A stretch of DNA of 12,892 nucleotides, taken from an uncultured Gemmatimonadota bacterium. Its GTDB lineage: Bacteria > Gemmatimonadota > Gemmatimonadetes > Gemmatimonadales > Gemmatimonadaceae. Made by a program: the position numbers and the translations under genes. The notes under the pieces are model-generated. The model searched no databases. It was given only the letters and a program-made list of their open reading frames with translations, and was not told the origin of the DNA. Below, one piece after another: positions 6,605 through 12,892 of the stretch (positions are counted from its first letter, which is position 1; each line of letters starts with the position of its first letter). The DNA is taken from positions 1 to 12,892 of the forward strand of contig CAMLIU010000014.1 of NCBI GenBank assembly GCA_946479995.1, written 5' to 3'.

Positions 6605-7509
6605 CCGATGCCCTCACGCCCTTCCTGGCCGCCACGGTCCGCACCGCCACCCCGCTCGCGCTCGCGGCGCTGGGGGAGATGCTCGTGGAACGTACCGGCA
6701 TCATCAACATCGGCCTCGAGGGTGCCGTGCTCGCCGGCGCGTTCGGCGCGCTGGCGGGCGCCACGGCGGGAGGCGTTGCCGGAGGTTATGCTGGCGCCGT
6801 TGCCGGCGGGCTCCTGGTCGGAGCGATTTTCGCCTTCTGCGTGCTCGTGCTGCGGGCGGATCAAATCATCACCGGGATGGCACTGACGCTGCTCGCGGTC
6901 GGCGCCACCGGGACCCTGTATCGAGCGCTCTACGGAGCGAGCGGCGCCTCGCTGCAGGCGCCCACGAGCGGGCCGGTTGCCGTGCCGGCTCTCGCCGCCA
7001 TCCCGATCATCGGCGAGGCGTTGTTTCACCAGCCGGTCGTCACCTACGCGACCTACCTGCTGGTGCCGGCACTGGCATGGTGGATGGCCCGCACGCACGC
7101 CGGACTGGCGGTACGCGCCATCGGCGAGCGCCCCGATGCTGCGGCGGCCGCGGGCATCGCCGTCACCCGCGTGCGACTCATCGCCGTGCTCGCCGGCGGC
7201 GCGCTTGGCGGCCTCGCTGGCGGCACGCTCGTGCTCGCGCAGGCCGGGACGTTCGTGGAGAACATGTCGGCTGGTCGAGGCTTCATCGCTCTCGCCATCG
7301 TGGTGCTGGGCCGCTGGCAGCCGCTCGGCGTGGCACTGGGCGCACTGCTCTTCGGCGCCGCGAGCGCACTGCAGTTCGCCTTCCAGGCCATGGGTTGGAA
7401 CGCGCCCTACCAGATCTTTCTCGCCGCGCCCTACCTCCTCACCCTCGCGGCGCTGGCTGGTGCGATGGGCCGCGCTCGCGCGCCCGCATCACTCGGCCGC
7501 CCGCTCTGA
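6601..7509 (+). CDS. ABC importer permease, BPD_transp_2 family (second subunit)
   Basis: Partner membrane subunit, resembling NupQ/YufQ, that would form a heterodimeric channel with the preceding permease. The 302-residue product has the hallmark ERTGIINIGLEG (30-41), a long glycine/alanine-rich hydrophobic region (43-83), IITGMALTLLAVG (89-101), the coupling motif RTHAGLAVRAIGERPDAAAAAGI (split as 164-175 and 176-186) and MSAGRGFIALAIVVLG (222-237). It is the clearest translation start in the operon: AGGAGA (6588-6593) lies 7 nt before ATG 6601, and the ATG overlaps the upstream stop by 4 nt. It is the last gene of the operon; only 14 nt separate it from the convergent minus-strand lipoprotein gene, with no obvious terminator. 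Confidence 0.93.
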   Translation: MTDALTPFLAATVRTATPLALAALGEMLVERTGIINIGLEGAVLAGAFGALAGATAGGVAGGYAGAVAGGLLVGAIFAFCVLVLRADQIITGMALTLLAVGATGTLYRALYGASGASLQAPTSGPVAVPALAAIPIIGEALFHQPVVTYATYLLVPALAWWMARTHAGLAVRAIGERPDAAAAAGIAVTRVRLIAVLAGGALGGLAGGTLVLAQAGTFVENMSAGRGFIALAIVVLGRWQPLGVALGALLFGAASALQFAFQAMGWNAPYQIFLAAPYLLTLAALAGAMGRARAPASLGRPL

Positions 7510-7523
7510 CGCGAGCGCGCCGG

Positions 7524-8477
7524 TCAGCCGCAACTCGTCATCGCGCTGGACCAGCGAACGCGCCACCGGTGCGGACCAACCCGCTCGAGCATGGCGTAGG
7601 CAATGCCCTCACTGCCGTCACGCGCCACGATGAGCGACGGCGTGCCGCTGCCTCCGAAGCGCACCGCAGCGAGCACCTCCGGCGTCACCACGTCTTCCTC
7701 GCGGCCGGACGTCCGCTCGGCGTACGCGAGGCGATAGGGACCACTGGTCGCGCCGCTGTCGCGCTCCGCCACGAGCAGCGTCTGCTCCTCGAGCGGGTTG
7801 GCCTCCTGATTCACGCGCCGCACGAGGTGTGCGACGAGCGCCTGCACGCCGGGCACCGCCTGGAATCGGCGCACGTCCTCGGTGGTGAAGCGCAGCCCCT
7901 GGAACGACGGCTCCGTCGGCGCGGTGACCGACGACGCCAGGCGTGACGCCTCGGCGACGAGGGCCATGCTGTCACGCGCCGACAGCAGCGCCACCGAGTC
8001 GAGGGCGACGGGCTGCACGCGATCGCTCGCGAAGCCGACCGACCACGAAGCATCGCCACCCGGCTGGAACGCGTGCAGGGGCCAGCGCTCGCAATCATCG
8101 GTGCCCTCGCCGGTGGGCGCCCCGAGCTGCGCCGCGTAGCGAGTGCCGCCACGACCGAAGAGCACGACCGGCACTTCGGACAGGCTCACCGAATCGAGAC
8201 GCGCAACGGCCTCGCTGTCCCCGGTGACCGGAAAGAGCGCGATGGCCTCGTCGCGCGACGCACCCTGCACGAGGAGCGCCGGGCCGGCGGCTGGCAGCCA
8301 GCCGTTGTCGGCGGCGGTGGCCACGGACGGCGCGGTGGATGTGACGGCCGCCGCCGCGGGCGCGTCGTTTCGCGTCACCGGTTCGCCGCGCTCACACGCT
8401 CCGAGCAGGAAGGGCAACGCGCTGGCGATGCCGGGAAGGCCGGTACGAAGCCGGGCGCGAAAGCAGCGACGTGTCAT
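7524..8477 (-). CDS. Predicted lipoprotein of unknown function
   Basis: I do not recognise the domain. The 317-residue product starts MTRRCFRARLRTGLPG, followed by a hydrophobic segment and the lipobox LGAC with Cys28, so export and lipid anchoring are well supported. A low-complexity Ala/Thr-rich linker (about 38-57) precedes a globular part (58-317) rich in alternating hydrophobic strands, with recognisable stretches GWLPAAGPALLVQG (59-72) and HRWRVRWSSAMTSCG at the end. Cys129 and Cys316 could form a disulfide. ATG 8477 is chosen over upstream in-frame starts because it places a proper signal peptide at the N-terminus and has AGGG (8482-8485 on the opposite strand) close upstream. It stands alone on the minus strand, convergent to the importer operon and divergent from the MFS gene. 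A real gene is likely; the function is open. Confidence 0.8.
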   Translation of the reverse strand: MTRRCFRARLRTGLPGIASALPFLLGACERGEPVTRNDAPAAAAVTSTAPSVATAADNGWLPAAGPALLVQGASRDEAIALFPVTGDSEAVARLDSVSLSEVPVVLFGRGGTRYAAQLGAPTGEGTDDCERWPLHAFQPGGDASWSVGFASDRVQPVALDSVALLSARDSMALVAEASRLASSVTAPTEPSFQGLRFTTEDVRRFQAVPGVQALVAHLVRRVNQEANPLEEQTLLVAERDSGATSGPYRLAYAERTSGREEDVVTPEVLAAVRFGGSGTPSLIVARDGSEGIAYAMLERVGPHRWRVRWSSAMTSCG

Positions 8478-8531
8478 GCACCCTAATTTGGTGCCCTGCG
8501 GCAGGCCGTCAATCAGACACCGGACAATCCC
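8478..8531. promoter_or_regulatory. Short divergent intergenic region
   Basis: These 54 bp separate the starts of the minus-strand lipoprotein and the plus-strand MFS gene, so promoters for both must overlap here or lie inside the opposite gene. Two small inverted repeats are present: GCACC (8478-8482) with GGTGC (8490-8494), and CCTGC (8495-8499) with GCAGG (8501-8505). No good sigma-70 hexamer pair is visible and the MFS start has no Shine-Dalgarno. Confidence 0.3.
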
Positions 8532-9959
8532 ATGATGGCGTTCGCATCGCCCGTCGTCGAGCATACCGCCGGTCCCCTTCGAGCGCCGTGGCACGAGCGC
8601 GCGAGCTGGGCGCTGTACGACTTCGCGAACACCATCTTCTCGATGAACGTCGCGACGTTGTACTTCGCCGTCTGGCTGATCGCCGATCTCGGCGCCTCGA
8701 ACACGGCGTACGCCATCGGGAACGGGGTATCGTCGCTACTCGTCGTGATCTCCGTCCCCGTGCTGGGCGCCCTCTCCGATGCGCGCGGCCGGCGAAAGCC
8801 GTGGGTGGTGGGCTTCACCATCGTTTCGTGCGCCGCGTGCGCGGCGATCGGCGTCCTCGGCCAGCGCTCCCTGCCCGTAGCCGGCGAAGCCGTGGTGAAC
8901 GGAACGACGCTGCCCGCATCGTGGCAGCCGAACGTAGGCACCTTCGCCTGGGTGCTCGTCGCGTTCATCATCGCCAACTACGCCTACCAGGCGGCGCAGC
9001 CATTCTACAACGCGATGCTCCCGGAGCTCGTGCCACCGAGCGAGCAGGGTCGGTTGTCCGGCATCGGCACCGCCGTCGGCTACATCGGCACCATCGTCGG
9101 GCTCGTGCTCGTTGCGCCGTTCTTCAACGGCGCTGTACCGCTCCTTGGTGCATTGCCCGCCACGGTGCTCGATACTCTCCACCGCCTGGTGCCGTTCACC
9201 GCGCACGGCGGCCGTGTCTCCACGTTCGTGCCCACGGCGCTGCTGTTCGCGGCGTTCTCCCTTCCCCTGTTCTTCTTCTGCCACGACCGCGCCATCGGCC
9301 GGGAGAAGGTGCCGCTCGACTGGAAGCGCGCCTTCCGCGACGTCGGGCATACGCTCCGCGATGCGCGCGACCACCACGGTGCGCTGCCGTTCATCCTCGC
9401 GTCGTTCCTCTACCAGGATGCCGTCGGCACGATCGTCTCCTTCATGGCCGTCTACGCCGTGAAGGCGATGGGATTCGCGAAGGGCGCCGAGACGACGCTG
9501 TTCCTCGTCCTGACGGTGCCGGCCATCTTCGGCAGCTACATCGCCGGCCGGCTGGTGGACCGCGTCGGGGCGCGACGGACGCTCGTCCTGACCATCTGGG
9601 GCTGGATCCTCCTGCTCATCGCCATGGTTGCAGTTCCCTCGCAGCGGGCCTTCTGGTTCGTCGGGCTGTTCATCGGCCTCATTTTCGGCGGCGTACCGAC
9701 CGCCGAGCGTCCGCTGCTGCTCTCCCTGGTGCCCGAGGCGGAGGCGGGCCGGTTCTTCAGCCTGCTGCTGCTGTCGTCTCGCGCGGCGGCCGTGCTCGGA
9801 CCGCTCGTCTGGAGCCTGACGGTGGATGTGCTGGAACCCACCCGTGGCAGCGGGGTGGCCTACCGCGCGGCCGTGCTCACGGTAGCGGTGATGTTCATCG
9901 CCTCGCTCCTGCTCCTGCGCCGCGTGCCCGACAAGGGGCCGCACGCCGCCCTCGCATGA
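8532..9959 (+). CDS. MFS transporter, UMF1 (Atg22-like) family
   Basis: Inner-membrane major-facilitator protein; the bacterial UMF1 group has no agreed substrate, while the fungal relative Atg22 exports amino acids from the vacuole. The 475-residue product has about 12 hydrophobic spans. It opens with the family-defining WALYDFANT (26-34), then the MFS loop 2-3 motif GALSDARGRRKPW (79-91), GRLSGIGTAVGYIG (173-186), a central loop rich in charged residues (about 251-285), YQDAVGTIVSF (294-304) and the second loop motif GRLVDRVGARRT (339-350). Either of two adjacent ATGs (8532, 8535) could start it. Its stop overlaps the acyltransferase start by 4 nt (ATGA), so the two are almost certainly one transcription unit. 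Family assignment is firm; substrate unknown. Confidence 0.9.
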   Translation: MMAFASPVVEHTAGPLRAPWHERASWALYDFANTIFSMNVATLYFAVWLIADLGASNTAYAIGNGVSSLLVVISVPVLGALSDARGRRKPWVVGFTIVSCAACAAIGVLGQRSLPVAGEAVVNGTTLPASWQPNVGTFAWVLVAFIIANYAYQAAQPFYNAMLPELVPPSEQGRLSGIGTAVGYIGTIVGLVLVAPFFNGAVPLLGALPATVLDTLHRLVPFTAHGGRVSTFVPTALLFAAFSLPLFFFCHDRAIGREKVPLDWKRAFRDVGHTLRDARDHHGALPFILASFLYQDAVGTIVSFMAVYAVKAMGFAKGAETTLFLVLTVPAIFGSYIAGRLVDRVGARRTLVLTIWGWILLLIAMVAVPSQRAFWFVGLFIGLIFGGVPTAERPLLLSLVPEAEAGRFFSLLLLSSRAAAVLGPLVWSLTVDVLEPTRGSGVAYRAAVLTVAVMFIASLLLLRRVPDKGPHAALA

Positions 9960-11347
9960 TGCTCTATCGCGCACTCCGGCGAGTCGCGCGCATCGCCCTC
10001 CGCTGGTACTACGCGGACGTGGAGACCGAAGGTCGCGAGCAGCTGCCACCGGTCGGCCCATTGCTGCTCGTCGCCAATCACCCGAACGCGCTCGTGGATG
10101 CGATGCTCGTGGCTGTCGCGGTGCCGCGACGGGTGCTCCTCACGGCGAAGGCCACGCTCTTCGAGCAGCCCTTCCTGGCCGCGGCACTCCGGGCCGTCGG
10201 CGTCGTGCCGCTGCGACGCGCGAAGGACGAACCGCATGCATCAAGCGGCTCGACGTCATCCACTGGCCGCAATGCCGACGCGTTCCAGATGGTGACGCGC
10301 GCGCTCGCCGGTGGCGGCACGGTGCTCGTGTTTCCCGAGGGGATCAGCCACGACGCGCCGGCACTCGCGCCACTGCGCACGGGTGCCGCCCGCATGGCCC
10401 TGATGGCGCACGAGGCCGGCGTGGCATTGCGGGTGGTCGCCTGCGGGCTGACCTACGAGGAGAAGGAGCGGCCGCGCAGCCGGGTACTGGTCCGCATCGG
10501 TGAGCCGCTGGATGTCGCGGACTGGCTCGCCAGCCACGGGCCGGACGTGCCGGCGCTCACCGTGGAGATCGACAGGCGCCTTCGCCACGTGACGTTGAAC
10601 TTCGCGAGCGCCGACCGGGCGCGGCGCGCGGTGCAGCTCGCACGCACGCTCGACGCGGTGGTCAGCGATGCACCACCGCTCGCGCGTCCGCGTCCGCTCG
10701 GCCTCGAGGCCGACCTCGCACGCCGCATCGATGCGGCCAGCGATGCGCTCGCGGTGGCGCCGGCCGCGGTGGTGCAACGCGCCGATGCATTCATCGCCCG
10801 CAGTGACGCACTCGAGCGCCAGCTCGCGGCACATGGCATCGCGCTCACCGAGCTGCGGATCTCGCCGCGCGCTTGGCACGGCGCGTGGTTCCTGCTGCGC
10901 GAGTCCGCCGTGCTGCTGCTCGCCCTTCCGGTGGCCATGGTGGATCGTGCCGCGCACGACATTCCCGTGCGGGTGGCGCGCGCGGTCGCGCGCCGCTCTC
11001 TCGCGTCCGATCCTTCGCGCGACCAGCCGGCGATGCGCACCATTCTGCTGGCCGCAGGGCTGCTCCTCCTCTGGTATCTGGGCATCGGCCTCGCGGTGGA
11101 CCACTGGCTCGGAATCCGCGTGGCACTCGTGACGATCGCGGTGATGCTGCTCAGCGCGAGCGCCGAGCTTGCGCTGCGCGACCATGTCTCACGCGCCTGG
11201 CGCCGCGCCGGCAGCTACGTCGCGCTTCGGTCGCATCCCGAGCTTCGTGCCGCGGCGCTCGCCGAGGCGGATCGACTCCTCGAGGAGGCGCGCGACCTCG
11301 AGCTCACGCTGGTGGAGGGAGCGATAGGTGCGCGGGGGACGCGCTAG
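9956..11347 (+). CDS. Glycerolipid acyltransferase (PlsC/LPLAT superfamily, Gat1-like)
   Basis: Likely transfers an acyl chain to glycerol-3-phosphate or a lysophospholipid at the cytoplasmic membrane. In 463 residues the N-terminal half carries the acyltransferase motifs: NHPNALVD (41-48) with catalytic His42 and Asp48, spaced one residue wider than the usual HX4D as in yeast Gat1/Gat2-like enzymes; the LRAVGVVPLRR block (78-88); and VFPEGISHDAPALAPLRTGA (125-144) as the substrate-binding motif. The C-terminal half, absent from short PlsC enzymes, has hydrophobic segments at about 317-329, 362-381 and 387-405 that probably anchor it, and a charged helical tail. ATG 9956 overlaps the MFS stop; a second ATG follows directly at 9959. 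Its stop codon TAG shares the palindrome CTAG with the stop of the opposing minus-strand gene. Confidence 0.9.
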   Translation: MMLYRALRRVARIALRWYYADVETEGREQLPPVGPLLLVANHPNALVDAMLVAVAVPRRVLLTAKATLFEQPFLAAALRAVGVVPLRRAKDEPHASSGSTSSTGRNADAFQMVTRALAGGGTVLVFPEGISHDAPALAPLRTGAARMALMAHEAGVALRVVACGLTYEEKERPRSRVLVRIGEPLDVADWLASHGPDVPALTVEIDRRLRHVTLNFASADRARRAVQLARTLDAVVSDAPPLARPRPLGLEADLARRIDAASDALAVAPAAVVQRADAFIARSDALERQLAAHGIALTELRISPRAWHGAWFLLRESAVLLLALPVAMVDRAAHDIPVRVARAVARRSLASDPSRDQPAMRTILLAAGLLLLWYLGIGLAVDHWLGIRVALVTIAVMLLSASAELALRDHVSRAWRRAGSYVALRSHPELRAAALAEADRLLEEARDLELTLVEGAIGARGTR

Positions 11348-11670
11348 CGCTCACGACGTGGCGGCGGCGGGAGATGTGGCCCGCCCAGGTCCCAGTGCCA
11401 CGCATCGCGTCGCTCACCGGTGCGTGGATCGCGCAGTGGCTTGAATTGCAGGCGCGCCGCCGGCAATCCCGCTTCGGCCCCGTAGGCCAGCAGTCGCGCG
11501 CGGTCGGTGGACACGAGGTGCGCCATGGGGCGCCCCTTCCACACGTGCCGGTGCAGCCAGAGTCCGCCATCCATCGCGTGAATCATCCCGTCGCGGCGCG
11601 ATGCGAATTCGCGATAGGCGATGCGCGGCTCGGCGTGTGATGCTTCGCCGGCGCGCTCAGCCGCGTTCAT
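11344..11670 (-). CDS. Small DUF4031-like protein
   Basis: A 108-residue product whose middle resembles the DUF4031 family of unknown function: an aromatic/basic lead-in (GLWLHRHVWKGRPMAHLVS, 36-54), a helix RARLLAYGAEAGLPAARLQF (57-76) and a terminal WHWDLGG (91-97). The family match is by eye and moderate. ATG 11670 begins 9 nt after the pilin stop, which suits co-transcription; however DUF4031 proteins usually begin close to the conserved core, so ATG 11586 (residue 29) may be the real start, giving 80 residues. No good Shine-Dalgarno supports either. The tail is proline/arginine rich. The stop overlaps the acyltransferase stop tail to tail. Confidence 0.6.
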   Translation of the reverse strand: MNAAERAGEASHAEPRIAYREFASRRDGMIHAMDGGLWLHRHVWKGRPMAHLVSTDRARLLAYGAEAGLPAARLQFKPLRDPRTGERRDAWHWDLGGPHLPPPPRRER

Positions 11671-11679
11671 GCCGCGATG

Positions 11680-12069
11680 TCACTTGCAGGCGAGGATGCC
11701 CTCCGCCTGAGCCGGCGGCGGCGGCGGGGTGACCGGTCCGAAGAAAAGCGTGCACTTCAGCGGGTACGACGCGGGATGCGTGGCGGTGGCGACCCAACTA
11801 CCCGGCCCGGGCGTCGCGAGCGTGATGATGACGCCTGGCGACGTACGCGCGTTGAGCAGCGCGATGTCATCGGCGTAGCTCGCGTGATCGAAGAAGTATG
11901 CCTCCTGTGCGACGGCAATGTTCCGCAGGTCGCTCTTCAAGGCGGCTTCGTTGGCCCGTCCCTTGGTGTTCTTGAAGCTGGGAACGAGGATCGCCACCAG
12001 AATGCCGATGAGCACGACCACGATCAACAACTCGATGAGAGTGAAGGCGGCTCGCGGACGGGGAGTCAC
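11680..12069 (-). CDS. Type IV pilin-like protein (PilA/GspG-type prepilin)
   Basis: Secreted pilin or pseudopilin. The 129-residue precursor has the class III signal: a short basic leader MTPRPRAA, then FTLIELLIVVVLIGILVAIL (9-28), the hydrophobic N-terminal helix with the conserved Glu at mature position 5 (Glu13 of the precursor). The residue before the cleavage point is Ala8 instead of the near-invariant Gly. The mature body has the usual helix (about 35-62), a Gly/Pro-rich loop and Cys106 and Cys128 bracketing the C-terminal loop, fitting the D-region disulfide; a run of five prolines (115-119) lies in between. GTG 12069 is the only upstream start before an in-frame stop (12103-12105) and gives a leader of normal length; no Shine-Dalgarno is visible. 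It precedes the DUF4031-like gene on the same strand. Confidence 0.9.
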   Translation of the reverse strand: MTPRPRAAFTLIELLIVVVLIGILVAILVPSFKNTKGRANEAALKSDLRNIAVAQEAYFFDHASYADDIALLNARTSPGVIITLATPGPGSWVATATHPASYPLKCTLFFGPVTPPPPPAQAEGILACK

Positions 12070-12146
12070 GGCAGTGGCTGGCTGGGGTGAGGGGCGATCC
12101 GACTACAGCCAAGGATGTCCAGATTTCAGGCACTGTCACGCGACCC

Positions 12147-12186
12147 AAAGAAGAGCAAGCGCGATGCCCGGCACGAGTATCGCGCT
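12147..12186 (-). terminator. Candidate intrinsic terminator downstream of polA
   Basis: Read on the minus strand, AGCGCGAT (12186-12179) pairs perfectly with ATCGCGCT (12165-12158) around a 13-nt loop, and TGCTCTTCTTT (12157-12147) follows. The 8-bp stem and T-rich but interrupted tail fit a moderate rho-independent terminator about 120 nt after the polA stop. The long loop and broken T-run lower confidence; it could also be an operator. Confidence 0.4.
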
Positions 12187-12204
12187 AACCAGTTGGGAGA
12201 TCAA
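12176..12204 (-). promoter_or_regulatory. Weak sigma-70-like promoter candidate for the pilin gene
   Basis: On the minus strand TTGATC (12204-12199) and GATACT (12181-12176) are separated by 17 nt, each matching 4 of 6 consensus bases. It would give a leader of about 100 nt before the pilin GTG. It overlaps both inverted repeats of this region, so transcription there might be regulated. The match is weak and could be chance. Confidence 0.2.
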
Positions 12205-12305
12205 GCGTTAGTGGCACCATAGCCGATCCGTGCCGGTGCGACGAGCACCTCGTATTGCCCGAAGCCACGCACTCTGCAAGGCGCTTCCCGCCAGTGTCGC
12301 GCCAG

Positions 12306-12892
12306 TCACCCCATCTTCGTTTCCAGCCAATTCCGGCCCGCCCCGACATCGACGACCAGCGGCACCGACAGGTCGGCCGCGTGCTCCATCTCGTCGCGCA
12401 CGAGCGCGGTCATTGTGTCCAGCTCGACGTCCGGCACCTCGAACACCAGTTCGTCATGCACCTGGAGCAGCATGCGCGCACTCAGGCGCTCGTCGAGCAG
12501 ACGGCGATGAATGCGGATCATCGCGATCTTGATCAAGTCGGCCGCCGAGCCCTGGATGGGCGAGTTGGCGGCGGTGCGCTCGCCGAATGCGCGGATGTTG
12601 AAGTTGCGATCGCGCAATTCGGGGATGTAGCGTCGACGGCGGAAGATGGTTTCCACGTAGCCGTGCTCGCGCGCGAACTCCACCATCGAGTCGAGATAGG
12701 CGCGCACCTGCTGGAAGCGCTCGAAGTAGCGCTCGATGAACTCCTTCGCCTCGGCGTGCGAGATCTTGAGCTGGCGCGAGAGAGCGTGCGGGCCCTGGCC
12801 GTAGATCGTCGCGAAGTTGATCGTCTTCGCGCGGCTGCGCATCTCCGACGTCACCGCCGTGATGGGCACGTCGAAGATGAGCGCCGCCGTCT
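12306..12892 (-). CDS. polA: DNA polymerase I, C-terminal part (runs off the right edge)
   Basis: Family A DNA polymerase for Okazaki-fragment processing and repair. Only the last roughly 195 residues are in the window; the reading frame stays open to position 12892. Visible motifs are the O-helix RSRAKTINFATIYG (encoded around 12801-12839), with the catalytic Arg and Lys and a Phe at the sugar-discriminating position; the block TAANSPIQGSAADLIK; and motif C QVHDELVFEV with the catalytic His-Asp-Glu at 12450-12458. The end GRNWLETKMG is typical of PolA, so the C-terminus is complete. The GTG at 12867-12869 is an internal valine codon, not a start. Whether the N-terminal 5' and 3' nuclease domains are present cannot be seen here. 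Confidence 0.97.
   Translation of the reverse strand, partial: TAALIFDVPITAVTSEMRSRAKTINFATIYGQGPHALSRQLKISHAEAKEFIERYFERFQQVRAYLDSMVEFAREHGYVETIFRRRRYIPELRDRNFNIRAFGERTAANSPIQGSAADLIKIAMIRIHRRLLDERLSARMLLQVHDELVFEVPDVELDTMTALVRDEMEHAADLSVPLVVDVGAGRNWLETKMG

Larger units (their letters stand above)
12070..12305. other. polA-pilin intergenic region
   Basis: No gene is apparent in these 236 bp. The region separates the polA stop (12306-12308, minus strand) from the pilin start. It contains several overlapping inverted repeats: AGCGCGAT/ATCGCGCT (12158-12165, 12179-12186), CGCTAAC/GTTAGTG (12183-12189, 12207-12213, one G-T pair), GGCAC/GTGCC (12213-12217, 12230-12234) and GGTGC/GCACC (12235-12239, 12245-12249). 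The first is a candidate polA terminator; a weak promoter for the pilin overlaps it. Confidence 0.6.

Noticed and set aside
5557..7509. A 650-codon frame suggesting a long fusion ahead of the second permease
   Set aside because: Codons before 6601 are an Arg-rich shadow of the first permease. ATG 6601 has a strong AGGAGA and the family N-terminus.
10573..10588. CACGTG core at 10577-10592 as a further parS site
   Set aside because: Only the central hexamer and the next A match; the flanks differ at most positions and it lies within the acyltransferase coding sequence.
8471..11347. A single 958-codon plus-strand frame ending with the acyltransferase
   Set aside because: The first 495 codons are a shadow of the MFS gene in another frame (low-complexity Arg/Ala/Pro/His). 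The acyltransferase motifs begin only at ATG 9956, so no fusion protein is supported.
12183..12213. Integron attC-like recombination site (CTAAC ... TCAAGCGTTAG)
   Set aside because: The outer core pieces resemble attC ends, but only 17 nt separate them, far shorter than known attC sites. The consensus bases RYYYAAC/GTTRRRY are only partly met, and no integrase or cassette is nearby.
12240..12305. Sigma-54 promoter (TGG...TTGC) for the pilin gene on the minus strand
   Set aside because: The TGGC and TTGC elements are 3 nt too far apart compared with the -24/-12 spacing.

Overview
This is a GC-rich, tightly packed bacterial chromosomal segment. It encodes a chromosomal ParA/ParB pair with parS sites, acylated lipoproteins and a type IV pilin-like protein, which fits a didermic environmental bacterium. 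The overall flavour, including long alanine/arginine-rich proteins and weak Shine-Dalgarno sequences, resembles Gemmatimonadota. That placement is an impression from sequence style, not a demonstrated assignment.

Left end (1-304): no complete gene. There is a 9-bp hairpin at 25-47, a strong intrinsic terminator at 86-116 for whatever lies to the left, and then two parS centromere sites (118-133, three bases off the perfect palindrome; 163-178, perfect). These sit in the leader of parA. parA (GTG start at 305) and parB overlap by 4 nt and form the segregation module. The ATG at position 71 upstream of parA gives a false N-terminal extension that runs through the parS sites.

Middle (2086-7509): after a 118-bp gap holding several DnaA-box-like 9-mers comes a five-gene plus-strand operon: a BMP/PnrA-type substrate-binding lipoprotein, a Nif3/DUF34 metalloprotein, a double-NBD ABC ATPase and two BPD_transp_2 permeases. 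Gaps are at most 10 nt, or the genes overlap. This is a complete nucleoside-type ABC importer with a Nif3 protein embedded between the binding protein and the ATPase.

Right part (7510-12892): a minus-strand predicted lipoprotein of unknown function is followed, divergently, by a UMF1/Atg22-like MFS transporter. That transporter overlaps by 4 nt a long Gat1-like phospholipid acyltransferase. The acyltransferase meets a minus-strand DUF4031-like small gene tail to tail, and the two stop codons share one CTAG. Upstream of the small gene, also on the minus strand, are a type IV pilin-like gene with Ala instead of Gly at the prepilin cleavage site, a 236-bp intergenic region with overlapping inverted repeats, and the C-terminal end of DNA polymerase I (polA), which runs off the right edge.

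I see no insertion sequence, CRISPR array, tRNA or rRNA gene. I did not find a clear-cut unknown defence or mobile system. The observations most worth checking are the parS pair, the DnaA-box-like cluster after parB, the Nif3 gene inside the importer operon, and the transporter-acyltransferase pair.
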